Below, piece by piece: positions 13,872 to 20,691 of a stretch of DNA of 20,691 nt. Numbering within the stretch: the stretch's first letter is position 1; the number at the start of each line of letters is the position of its first letter. This DNA is from an uncultured Christensenellaceae bacterium (lineage in GTDB: Bacteria; Bacillota; Clostridia; Christensenellales; CAG-138). The DNA is taken from NCBI GenBank assembly GCA_902475645.1, contig CABSAH010000010.1:1-20691 (forward strand), read 5' to 3'. The translations under genes were made by a program, and so were the position numbers. The notes beneath the pieces were generated by a model. That model made no database searches and was not told the DNA's origin. It saw only the letters and a list, made by a program, of their open reading frames with translations.

Positions 13872-14855
13872 TTATTCGTGCTTTGCGGGGGTTGCGGCTC
13901 CGCCGGCTATGGATTCGCGCATTTTGGTATCGCTTATAACGTTCTGCATATTGTAATAATCCATTACGCCAAGCTTACCATCGCGGAATGCGGCGGCTAT
14001 GGCCTTGGGTACTTCGGCCTCGGCTTCAATTACCTTGGCGCGCATACCGGCGACCTCCGCCTTGTTTTCCTGCTCCTGCGCAACGGCCATTGCGCGGCGC
14101 TCCTCCGCCTTTGCCTGGGCTATGCGCTTATCGGCTTCCGCCTGGTCTATCTGGAGCTGAGCGCCCACGTTGCGGCCAACGTCCACGTCCGCAATGTCTA
14201 TGGACAGTATTTCAAACGCGGTGCCTGCATCAAGGCCCTTGTTAAGCACGGTTTGCGATATAAGGTCGGGGTTTTCAAGCACGTCCTTGTGGCTGGTGGA
14301 TGAGCCTACGGTGGTGACTATTCCTTCGCCTATACGGGCAATTATGGTTTCTTCGCCCGCGCCGCCTACGAGCCTATCTATATTGGCGCGCACGGTAACG
14401 CGCGCCTTTGCGCGCAACTCAATGCCGTCCTTGGCTATTGCGGCAATGACAGGGGTTTCTATAACCTTTGGGTTAACGCTCATCTGCACAGCGTTAAGCA
14501 CATCGCGTCCGGCAAGGTCTATTGCGCACGCGCGTTCAAAGTCGAGCGGTATGCCCGCGCGCTGGGCGGCTATCAATGCATTTACTACCCTATCCACGTT
14601 ACCGCCGGCAAGATAATGCGCTTCAAGCTTGTTCAGCGGCACATTCATGCCCGCCTTTGTGGCCTTTATCATGGGGTTGATTATGCGGCTGGGCGTTACC
14701 TTGCGGATGCGCATGGCGGCAAGCTGGCCTATGCCAACCTTAACGCCGCTTGCGCGCGCGCTTATGAACAGGCCAACGGGCACAAAGCTGAAGAATATAG
14801 ACAGGAAAATTATTCCTGCTATAACGATTATAATCGTGATAACAAATTCCGGCAT
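13872..14855 (-). CDS. floA: Flotillin-like protein FloA
   Basis: This is a 327-residue membrane scaffold of the SPFH-related FloA (YqfA) family, which organises fluid membrane microdomains and affects signalling and wall synthesis. A membrane hairpin or helix spans about 4-31. The conserved core follows: ASGVKVGIGQLAAMRIRKV, the NKLEAHYLAGGNV segment, GRDVLNAVQMSVNPKVI and RVTVRANIDRLVGGAGEETI. A heptad-rich Ala/Glu/Lys coiled coil (about 235-290) contains AEADKRIAQAKAEERRA. Length matches Bacillus FloA (331). AGGAGG lies eight bases before the ATG. Bacillus pairs this gene with an NfeD protein, as seen here. Confidence 0.95.
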   Translation of the reverse strand: MPEFVITIIIVIAGIIFLSIFFSFVPVGLFISARASGVKVGIGQLAAMRIRKVTPSRIINPMIKATKAGMNVPLNKLEAHYLAGGNVDRVVNALIAAQRAGIPLDFERACAIDLAGRDVLNAVQMSVNPKVIETPVIAAIAKDGIELRAKARVTVRANIDRLVGGAGEETIIARIGEGIVTTVGSSTSHKDVLENPDLISQTVLNKGLDAGTAFEILSIDIADVDVGRNVGAQLQIDQAEADKRIAQAKAEERRAMAVAQEQENKAEVAGMRAKVIEAEAEVPKAIAAAFRDGKLGVMDYYNMQNVISDTKMRESIAGGAATPAKHE

Positions 14856-14894
14856 TTAGATTTCCTCCTGAGTTTTGTTTATATTATTATAGGC

Positions 14895-15134
14895 CTATTT
14901 CATAAGCCGTATTAACAGCAATATAAGGTATATGAAGCCTATGAACAGCGGCATGCCTATCATTATCTGTATCCATGATTTTTTGCGCGCCTTTTCGGCC
15001 TGCTCCGGCGTCATATCCGTATCTATTTCATGCTTTGCCGCCTCGCCCGTGCGCAGCAGCTCCTCCGTATAGCATTTGGGGCACGGCCCTTCGTTTTCAT
15101 TATAAAGCGTGCCGCATTTTTTGCATACCTTCAT
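14895..15134 (-). CDS. Small zinc-ribbon membrane protein between nfeD and floA
   Basis: This 79-residue protein opens with a zinc ribbon, CKKCG at 4-8 and CPKC at 18-21. An acidic/basic linker (about 25-52) follows, and one hydrophobic helix spans about 55-76. The topology is likely N-terminus in. The start is two bases after the nfeD stop, with a modest purine-rich site (GGAAAAG). No family name is recognised; its place inside the nfeD-floA unit suggests a role in the same membrane system. The second zinc-ribbon membrane protein at the end of the operon has the reverse order, helix first. Confidence 0.8.
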   Translation of the reverse strand: MKVCKKCGTLYNENEGPCPKCYTEELLRTGEAAKHEIDTDMTPEQAEKARKKSWIQIMIGMPLFIGFIYLILLLIRLMK

Positions 15135-15136
15135 TT

Positions 15137-15655
15137 TTACTTTTCCGCATCCTCCGCTTTTTTAACCAATATTTTCAACCCCTCTATGCGTTCAACCCTT
15201 ATGCGCGTATCCTTGGGGATAAATTCGCCGTTCGTCATAACATCGTAACGCTTGCCGCCTATTTCGGCGTTGCCGCTTGGCCTAAGCGCCGTTAAGGTCA
15301 CGCCCTCCATGCCTATTATGCCCTGCATGGCTTCATCCTCAAGCGAGGTTGAGGCGGCGTCTATGCTTTCTTTAAGCACTATGCTCGATTTTGCTATTCT
15401 TCCCTTTGTAAAGGAGCGGTAGACTACAAACCCCGCAATGAACAGCACCACGAATATTATGGCAAGGGTAAATATTGCGTCCAGCAGCGAATGTGCGCTG
15501 AGTACGATTGCCGCAATAAGCGCGATTATGCCGAACGCACCCATAATCCCAAGCCCCGGCGTGAACATTTCCGCAATCATAAGCCCAAGCCCGATTATAA
15601 GCAGCATTAGCGAAAGCACGTTCCAGCCTGCCAAATATGCACTCATAAAGTCCAT
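15137..15655 (-). CDS. NfeD family membrane protein, short form
   Basis: This is an NfeD protein of about 172 residues without the N-terminal ClpP-like protease domain of long NfeD. Three or four membrane helices fill about residues 12-82, with IAEMFTPGLGIMGAFG between the first two. A C-terminal OB-fold spans about 105-168 and carries the family pattern GMEGVTLTALRPSG, KRYDVMTNGEFI and IRVERIEGLKILV. NfeD proteins pair with flotillins or stomatins; in Bacillus, YqeZ is next to FloA. The ATG at 15655 is chosen over a GTG two codons upstream because GGAGG lies eight bases before the ATG but only two before the GTG. Confidence 0.92.
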   Translation of the reverse strand: MDFMSAYLAGWNVLSLMLLIIGLGLMIAEMFTPGLGIMGAFGIIALIAAIVLSAHSLLDAIFTLAIIFVVLFIAGFVVYRSFTKGRIAKSSIVLKESIDAASTSLEDEAMQGIIGMEGVTLTALRPSGNAEIGGKRYDVMTNGEFIPKDTRIRVERIEGLKILVKKAEDAEK

Positions 15656-15698
15656 ATGCACTACCTCCGTTTCATAATAATACAGTTAGTTAGCTATC

Positions 15699-16424
15699 TT
15701 AATACAGCCTGAACAGATGCGCGTTGAACCATTCCGCAAAGCCAAAGTCCGCCTTAGGCAATATACCAAGGTACATGAGCTTAACCACAAGCACCCACAC
15801 CAATGCAAGCGTCATAATTGCAAGCATGAATATGAGCAGCACTATCAGCACGCTCGGCTTGCTGTCCGCTTCATCATCCGCATCTAACTCATCATCTCCC
15901 CAGTCAAGCGAAGGCTCCTCATCAAAAAGCTTGGGCGCGCCGCCCTCCGCTGCCGATGCGCCATATGCTGTCCCCGCCGCGGCAATCGGTTCGTGCTTCG
16001 CCTTGGCATTGGATACCGATGCGGTTATGGCGGCGCTGCCGCGTTCCACAACGCTCGGCTGCTTGGCGGGCCATTTGGGTCTTACAGCCTTGCCGAAAAG
16101 CGTGGGCTGATCCGTATTGTCATCGGGATAGTCCCTAAGCGTATCCTCAACAAGCCGCGCAAAGAACATATCCTCGCTGCAGCAGGCATCGGTCAGCGCC
16201 ATAAGCTGCGCGTCAATATTGTTTTCAAGCTTTCCCCTCAGCGCAAGCACGGATACCTCGCTCGTTACCCTGCGCGTAACACGGATTGCATCCTCCTCGC
16301 TTTTTGTTATTGCAAGCGCCCTTTCGTATACCGGGCGCGTATATAGCTTAAGAAATGCCCTCAGTTCGGCCTTATTGCCGCTGTTGAGCAGCGCTATCAT
16401 TTCAGGCGTTATTTTTTCAGCCAT
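15699..16424 (-). CDS. Membrane protein with degenerate sigma-70 region-2-like domain
   Basis: This protein of about 241 residues has three parts. The first 85 residues resemble ECF sigma region 2: FLKLYTRPVYERALAITKSE, then DAIRVTRRVTSEV, where sigma factors have A-D-L-x-Q-x-V-F. The usual core-binding and promoter-melting residues are not well kept. A linker (about 100-190), Ala/Gly-rich then strongly acidic, follows. One membrane helix lies at about 191-215, with a short extracytoplasmic tail. There is no region 4, so it should not work as an ordinary sigma factor. The ATG at 16424 has GGGGG seven bases upstream, while the upstream ATG at 16442 has none. It is 43 bases ahead of nfeD and may share its transcript. 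Confidence 0.7.
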   Translation of the reverse strand: MAEKITPEMIALLNSGNKAELRAFLKLYTRPVYERALAITKSEEDAIRVTRRVTSEVSVLALRGKLENNIDAQLMALTDACCSEDMFFARLVEDTLRDYPDDNTDQPTLFGKAVRPKWPAKQPSVVERGSAAITASVSNAKAKHEPIAAAGTAYGASAAEGGAPKLFDEEPSLDWGDDELDADDEADSKPSVLIVLLIFMLAIMTLALVWVLVVKLMYLGILPKADFGFAEWFNAHLFRLY

Positions 16425-16461
16425 TTCCGTTCCCCCTTCCATGGGTATAAAGCTTAGCTAT

Positions 16462-16470
16462 AATATACCA
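16462..16470 (-). promoter_or_regulatory. Possible extended -10 promoter of the sigma-like/nfeD/floA unit
   Basis: On the minus strand this reads TGGTATATT, an extended -10 element 37 bases before the start at 16424. The -35 position is poor. If used, it would drive the five genes from 16424 down to 13238. Confidence 0.3.
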
Positions 16471-16540
16471 GAAAACGACATTCTTTTCTATATATTTATT
16501 GTTAACACTATTGTCACACATTGCGCCGCGGCTTAGCAGC

Positions 16541-16855
16541 TTAATCAAAAAGATGATAATGCTCTACGGCATAGCTGAAGCCGAGCATAATATACATCAC
16601 GCCGAAAAGTATCGGCATAAGCAATTCGCGGCTGTCAACACGCTTTTTGAACATATGCGTAATTGCCATAAGCTCGCCAAGGTACGCAAGCGCGCCTATG
16701 CCGTATGCCACGGCTTTAAGCAAAAACTGCCTGTCGTCAATAAACAGCGACCCTGCAAAGCATATGACCGCCAAAATAGCCAATATGTTTTTAAGGTCCA
16801 TTATCATGGCGTGTTTGGGGTGGCGCTCATCATCGCGCGGGGATTTATTATCCAT
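16541..16855 (-). CDS. Small three-helix membrane protein, function unknown
   Basis: This is a 104-residue protein. A charged N-terminus (about 1-20) is followed by three hydrophobic segments at about 21-40, 44-67 and 78-97, ending VEHYHLFD. A basic loop (FKKRVDSRE) separates the last two. I do not recognise the family. CGGAG lies six bases before the ATG, so translation is well supported. It is followed by a 116-base gap before the sigma-like gene, so it may be separately transcribed. Its leader contains a TGCCGC/GCGGCA hairpin at 16883-16897. Confidence 0.7.
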   Translation of the reverse strand: MDNKSPRDDERHPKHAMIMDLKNILAILAVICFAGSLFIDDRQFLLKAVAYGIGALAYLGELMAITHMFKKRVDSRELLMPILFGVMYIMLGFSYAVEHYHLFD

Positions 16856-16951
16856 GTTTTTCTCCGTTCGGGGGAATGCCCGTGCCGCATTGCGGCAGTA
16901 TCCTTACGTATATATAATACATTATATACCGGTGAATGTACACGCTTTTTT

Positions 16952-16979
16952 GGTATAATGCGAGCGAATATGCTATAAT
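16952..16979 (+). promoter_or_regulatory. Tandem extended -10 elements before the CPBP protease gene
   Basis: TATAAT occurs at 16954-16959 and again at 16974-16979. Both are preceded by TGn (GG and GC contexts), which gives two extended -10 promoters 20 bases apart. For the second, TTGGTA at 16950-16955 is an acceptable -35 box with an 18-base spacer, and it overlaps the first -10. The 160-base gap 16856-17015 holds only these signals and a leader hairpin for the opposite gene. Confidence 0.55.
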
Positions 16980-17015
16980 GATTTATAATAATGCATTTGA
17001 ACGGAGTTTAACGCC

Positions 17016-17846
17016 ATGAAGAACGTTTTAATCGCCCTCGGCAAGGCCATATGCTATACGCTGCTGTTCGTTACGATGCAGTTTATGGTAAGCTTTGCCG
17101 TAATGCTTGCATCGGGTATAGGCTATGCGGCGGAGCAATTCGCGCTGTCCGGCGGAATAGATTACGATTCGCTTACAAGCATGATCTATTCCGGCGTTAC
17201 GGCCAATGCTGCGCTTATTACGCTTATATCAAACGTATGCACGTTGGGCATACTGTTAGCCTTCTTCGCCCTGCGCAAAAAGGATATGCTGAAGGAGATT
17301 AACGCCTCCCCCATCCCCGCGCTTACATATGTTCCGCTCAGCGTAATGGGCATGTGCTTTGCCGTGCTTGTGACATTCATTATGGGTATACTGCCCATAA
17401 GCGAGGAGGTATGGGCGGAATATAACCAAAGCGCCTCCGTGATTGATTCAGCCGGATTTATACCCATGCTATCGACCGTTATAATCGCGCCGATAGCCGA
17501 GGAAACGGTTTTCCGCGGGCTTGTATACACGCGGCTCAAGCGCGCCATGCCAGCATGGGTGGCGGCAATATTGCAGGCAATCATATTCGGTGCGCTGCAT
17601 GGGCAGATAATATGGATGGCGTATGCGTTCGTAATGGGGCTTGTGCTTGCGGCAACGGTGGAAAGCACGGGTTCGCTTTTTGCGGGTATGGCGGTGCATA
17701 TATGCTTCAACCTTATGGGCGGATATGTGATAGAACATATCTTTACCGAAAGCACCGCGTTGTTTATATTGCTATCGGCGGTTATACTTATGGCGGTATC
17801 CGTATACAGCGCGGTGCGCATAGCAAAAAGAGGCAAAAATATATGA
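17016..17846 (+). CDS. CPBP family intramembrane metalloprotease (CAAX/Abi type)
   Basis: This is a 276-residue polytopic membrane protein of the CPBP (Rce1-like) family with about seven or eight hydrophobic segments. The three active-site motifs are intact: AEETVFRG with Glu162, Glu163 and Arg167; FGALHG with His195; and HICFN with His228 and Asn232. Bacterial members process peptides or act in immunity and membrane stress; the substrate here is unknown. A CGGAG-like site (AACGGAGT) lies about nine bases before the ATG. The gene stands alone, with its own tandem promoters, upstream of typA. Confidence 0.92.
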   Translation: MKNVLIALGKAICYTLLFVTMQFMVSFAVMLASGIGYAAEQFALSGGIDYDSLTSMIYSGVTANAALITLISNVCTLGILLAFFALRKKDMLKEINASPIPALTYVPLSVMGMCFAVLVTFIMGILPISEEVWAEYNQSASVIDSAGFIPMLSTVIIAPIAEETVFRGLVYTRLKRAMPAWVAAILQAIIFGALHGQIIWMAYAFVMGLVLAATVESTGSLFAGMAVHICFNLMGGYVIEHIFTESTALFILLSAVILMAVSVYSAVRIAKRGKNI

Positions 17847-17852
17847 AAAACG

Positions 17853-17882
17853 TTGCGCCGCAGTGCGCGCATGGTGTATAAT
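17853..17882 (+). promoter_or_regulatory. Likely promoter of typA
   Basis: TTGCGC (17853-17858) and a perfect TATAAT (17877-17882) are separated by 18 bases. The start would lie near 17889, giving a leader of about 42 bases that contains GGAAGGAG. Confidence 0.55.
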
Positions 17883-17930
17883 ATATCGGTTTTTGAAACG
17901 GTTTTAACCGGAAGGAGTGCTTAGATTTAT

Positions 17931-19754
17931 ATGCAGAAGGAAAACATCCGTAACGTTGCCATAATTGCCCATGTTGACCACGGCAAAACCACATTGGTGG
18001 ACTGCCTGCTCCGTCAAAGCGGCGTATTCAGGGCAAACGAGCAGGTGCAGGAGCGCGTGATGGACTCCGGCGACCTGGAACGGGAACGCGGCATAACCAT
18101 ACTCAGCAAGAATACCGCAATAAAGTACAAGGATTACAGAATAAACATAATAGACACGCCGGGCCATGCGGACTTTGGCGGAGAGGTTGAGCGCATACTG
18201 CAAATGGTGGACGGCGTGCTGCTGCTGGTGGACGCATTTGAAGGCTGCATGCCGCAGACCCGCTTTGTGCTGAGGAAGGCATTGGAGCTGAACAAGGTGC
18301 CCGTTGTTGTGGTGAACAAAATTGACCGCCCCGGCGCAAGACCCATTGAGGTTGTTGACGAAACGCTGGAGCTTTTCATGGAGCTTGGCGCATCGGATAC
18401 GCAGCTTGACTTCCCCGTTGTATACGCAAGCGCTAAGGAGGGCATAGCCGGCATGGAGCCGGACGAGCTGGGTACGGATATGCAGGCGCTGTTCGATACC
18501 ATAATTAAAGCCATACCCGCCCCGCCGTGCGATACGGAAGCGCCGCTGCAAATACTGTTTTCAACCATTGATTACGATGATTACGTTGGGCGCATAGGCA
18601 TAGGCCGCATGGAGCGCGGCATTGCCCGCCGCAATCAAATGGTTACAATGTGCGGCGGCACGGATAACGCCGTGCGCACGGTAAAGCTGAGCAGGCTTTA
18701 CCGTTACGAAGGCTTAAAGCGCGTTGAGGTTGAGGAAGCCTACGCGGGCGACATTGTTGCCGTTGCAGGCATTGCTGACCTTTCAATAGGTGAAACCGCC
18801 TGCGCGCCCGAATGCGTCGAGCCGATGCCGTTTGTGCATATAGACGAGCCTACCGTATCCATGATGTTCATGGTAAATGACAGCCCGTTTGCAGGCAGGG
18901 AGGGCAAATACGTTACCAGCCGCAATCTGCGCGACAGGCTGATGAAAGAGGTTGAAACCAACGTTTCAATGCGCATTGAGGGAACCGGCACGACCGATAC
19001 ATTCAAGGTATCCGGCCGCGGCGAGCTGCATCTTTCAATACTGATAGAGCAGATGCGCAGGCAGGATTATGAATTTGCCGTATCCCGCCCCAAGGTGATT
19101 TTGAAGCAGGACGAGCAGGGGCATACGCTGGAGCCTATTGAGGAGCTTACAGTTGACGTGCCGAGCGAATACGTTGGCAGCGTTATGGAAAAGCTTGGCT
19201 CGCGCAAGGCGGAGCTTGTGGATATGCATACGGAAAACGAAGGCAGCACAAGACTTCTTTTCAACATTCCCGCCCGCAGCCTAATGGGATACCGCAGCGA
19301 ACTGCTTACCGATACGCGCGGCAACGGCGTAATGAGCCATATTTTCCACGGCTATGAGCTTTACAAGGGCGATATTGAGGAGCGCGAGCGCGGCAGCCTT
19401 GTTTGCAGCGAAACCGGAGAAACCAACAGCTACGGCCTGTTCAATACTCAGGATCGCGGCCGCCTGTTCGTGGGCCCGGGCGTGCCTGTATACGAAGGCG
19501 AGGTTATAGGCGAATGCTCCCGCGGGGACGATATTGTTGTAAACGTATGCAAGAAAAAGCACGTTACCAACATGCGCGCCGCCGGAAGCGACGAAGCGCT
19601 GCGCCTTACGCCGCCCACCATACTTTCGCTTGAGCAATGCCTTGAATTCATTGCCGATGACGAATTGGTGGAGGTTACGCCAAAGAATATACGTATGCGC
19701 AAGCGCATACTGTCCAAGGAACTGCGCATGAAGCAGGCGGCAAAGAATGGCTGA
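17931..19754 (+). CDS. typA: Ribosome-associated GTPase TypA/BipA
   Basis: This is a 607-residue translational GTPase of the BipA family, which binds the 70S ribosome and aids 50S assembly and stress or cold adaptation. The G motifs are complete: AHVDHGKT at 13-20, RERGITI at 51-57, DTPGHADF at 75-82 and NKID at 129-132. Domain II follows from about residue 200. The EF-G-like domains III and V and the BipA-specific C-terminal domain follow, with HIFHGYELYKGDIEERERG and VCKKKHVTNMRAAGSDEALR. GGAAGGAG lies 13 bases upstream of the ATG. Full length, no irregularities. Confidence 0.97.
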   Translation: MQKENIRNVAIIAHVDHGKTTLVDCLLRQSGVFRANEQVQERVMDSGDLERERGITILSKNTAIKYKDYRINIIDTPGHADFGGEVERILQMVDGVLLLVDAFEGCMPQTRFVLRKALELNKVPVVVVNKIDRPGARPIEVVDETLELFMELGASDTQLDFPVVYASAKEGIAGMEPDELGTDMQALFDTIIKAIPAPPCDTEAPLQILFSTIDYDDYVGRIGIGRMERGIARRNQMVTMCGGTDNAVRTVKLSRLYRYEGLKRVEVEEAYAGDIVAVAGIADLSIGETACAPECVEPMPFVHIDEPTVSMMFMVNDSPFAGREGKYVTSRNLRDRLMKEVETNVSMRIEGTGTTDTFKVSGRGELHLSILIEQMRRQDYEFAVSRPKVILKQDEQGHTLEPIEELTVDVPSEYVGSVMEKLGSRKAELVDMHTENEGSTRLLFNIPARSLMGYRSELLTDTRGNGVMSHIFHGYELYKGDIEERERGSLVCSETGETNSYGLFNTQDRGRLFVGPGVPVYEGEVIGECSRGDDIVVNVCKKKHVTNMRAAGSDEALRLTPPTILSLEQCLEFIADDELVEVTPKNIRMRKRILSKELRMKQAAKNG

Positions 19755-19777
19755 TTTATTTCAGCGCATGAGCATAC

Positions 19778-19795
19778 GGCGGGGACTTCCCCGCC
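19778..19795 (+). terminator. Hairpin after typA, probable weak terminator
   Basis: GGCGGGGA and TCCCCGCC form a perfect GC-rich stem (seven or eight pairs) 23 bases after the typA stop. The following TTACTTATAA is only weakly T-rich, so termination may be partial and the DUF362 gene downstream could receive read-through. Confidence 0.5.
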
Positions 19796-19823
19796 TTACT
19801 TATAAGAAAGGAGCATATTATAA

Positions 19824-20691
19824 ATGAGCAACACCGTTTACGATGCGGCAATAGTACCCTGCCCCGATTACGAGGCCGAGCATGTCCGCGCCGCTTTAAC
19901 AGAGGCGCTTGACGCAATAGGCGGGCTTGACTGGGTCAAAGCCGGCCTGAAGGTGGGCATAAAGCCCAACCTTGCCGCTGCCAAAACGCCGGAGTTTGCC
20001 GTGTGTACGCATCCGGTAATGGTAGCGGAGCTTACAAAAATGCTTATTGAGCGCGGCGCGCAGGTGACGATAGGCGAAAGCCCGGGCGGGCTATATACCG
20101 CCGCGGCACTGAACCATTCCTATTCCGCAACGGGCATGACGCTTGCAGCCGAAGCGGGAGCAAAGCTGAACGATGATTTTTCTTCAAAGGAAGGGCATTT
20201 TGCGGACGCAAAGGTGCTGAAAAGCTTTCACTATACAGGCTGGCTTGACGATGTGGACGTGCTTATAACGTTTGCCAAGCTTAAAACCCACGGCATGATG
20301 GGCATGACGGGTGCCGTAAAGAACCTTTACGGCACCATTCCCGGCACGGTAAAGCTTGAATACCACTATCGCTTCCCGAATCACGCGGATTTTTCAAATA
20401 TGCTGGTGGATATATACGAATACAACCACCCCGTCCTTGCGCTGATAGACGCGGTGACGGCAATGGACGGCAACGGCCCCACGGCAGGACGCCCGCGCGA
20501 ATGCGGCGCGCTGATAGCCGCGCATACGGCATACGATGCAGACCTTGTAGGGGCAAGGCTTATAGGCGTTGAGCCGAAGGACGTTCCCACAATAGCGGCC
20601 GCGATAGAGCGCGGCTTAAGCCGCGATTCGCTTGATAAGGTATCGCTTTACGGCGATGCCGACCGATTTATAATAAAGGACTGCGAGCTTA
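19824..20691 (+). CDS. DUF362 domain protein (3' end outside window)
   Basis: The first 289 residues are present; the gene runs off the window. DUF362 signatures are IKPNLAAAKTPEFAVCTHP at 46-64, IGESPGG at 83-89, FAKLKTHGMMGMTGAVKNLYG at 150-170 (missing the first Pro of the usual PKLKTH) and DAVTAMDGNGPTAGRPR at 209-225. The family is cytoplasmic and uncharacterised. Many clostridial members end in a two-cluster ferredoxin domain near residue 320, which would be beyond the edge here and cannot be checked. AAAGGAG lies ten bases before the ATG. No separate promoter was seen, so it may share transcription with typA. Confidence 0.88.
   Translation, partial: MSNTVYDAAIVPCPDYEAEHVRAALTEALDAIGGLDWVKAGLKVGIKPNLAAAKTPEFAVCTHPVMVAELTKMLIERGAQVTIGESPGGLYTAAALNHSYSATGMTLAAEAGAKLNDDFSSKEGHFADAKVLKSFHYTGWLDDVDVLITFAKLKTHGMMGMTGAVKNLYGTIPGTVKLEYHYRFPNHADFSNMLVDIYEYNHPVLALIDAVTAMDGNGPTAGRPRECGALIAAHTAYDADLVGARLIGVEPKDVPTIAAAIERGLSRDSLDKVSLYGDADRFIIKDCEL

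Noticed and set aside
16883..16897. TGCCGC-ATT-GCGGCA hairpin
   Set aside because: No T-run follows on either strand and the loop is only three bases, so it is not an intrinsic terminator. At most it is a structured leader of the 16541 gene.
17899..17911. Imperfect palindrome ACGGTTTTAACCG in the typA leader
   Set aside because: The stem is five pairs with a tiny loop and matches no operator I can name.
1..20691. CRISPR arrays, insertion sequences, phage genes, tRNA or rRNA genes, riboswitches
   Set aside because: No direct-repeat arrays, transposase motifs, terminal inverted repeats, cloverleaf-type sequences or known riboswitch cores were found by reading both strands.

Overview
This window comes from an endospore-forming monoderm bacterium, most likely a member of the Clostridia. 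The evidence is a complete spoIIAA-spoIIAB-sigF operon, a GerA-type germinant receptor operon, yunB, a class A PBP, floA with nfeD, and near-consensus SigA promoters and Shine-Dalgarno sequences. Codon use combines GC-rich triplets with very frequent ATA for isoleucine, as seen in some uncultured gut Clostridia. I cannot name the genus. I see no insertion sequence, prophage, CRISPR array, tRNA or rRNA.

Layout. Positions 1-280 hold a small DUF3006 gene (+). From 281 to 9033 the minus strand reads, in transcription order: a SigA promoter, a class A PBP, a uracil-DNA glycosylase without Fe-S cysteines, and a secreted SH3/peptidoglycan-binding protein. After an 85-base gap come gerAA, gerAB, gerAC and a 50-codon two-helix gene that looks like a germinant-receptor D subunit. 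Facing away (+) are yunB and a second secreted protein that shares its C-terminal domain with the SH3 protein and seems to have a leaderless mRNA. An MBL-fold hydrolase (-) with its own promoter and terminator follows. Next is the spoIIA operon (+), preceded by a near-perfect SigH-type promoter and closed by a bidirectional terminator. From 13238 to 16855 (-) lies a flotillin neighbourhood: a three-helix protein, a membrane-anchored sigma-like protein, NfeD, a zinc-ribbon membrane protein, FloA and a second zinc-ribbon membrane protein. Last (+) are a CPBP intramembrane protease, typA/bipA and a DUF362 gene cut by the window edge.

Themes. Much of the content serves the cell envelope and sporulation: wall synthesis (PBP), wall-binding secreted proteins, the forespore sigma switch, YunB, and germinant sensing. 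The points most worth a second look are the small D-subunit-like gene behind gerAC, an RNA stem that could hide the gerAA ribosome site in read-through transcripts only, an unassigned Cys/His-containing secreted domain present twice, the Fe-S-less UDG, and two zinc-ribbon membrane proteins with a degenerate sigma-like membrane protein around NfeD/FloA. All statements rest on reading the sequence; no database search was run.
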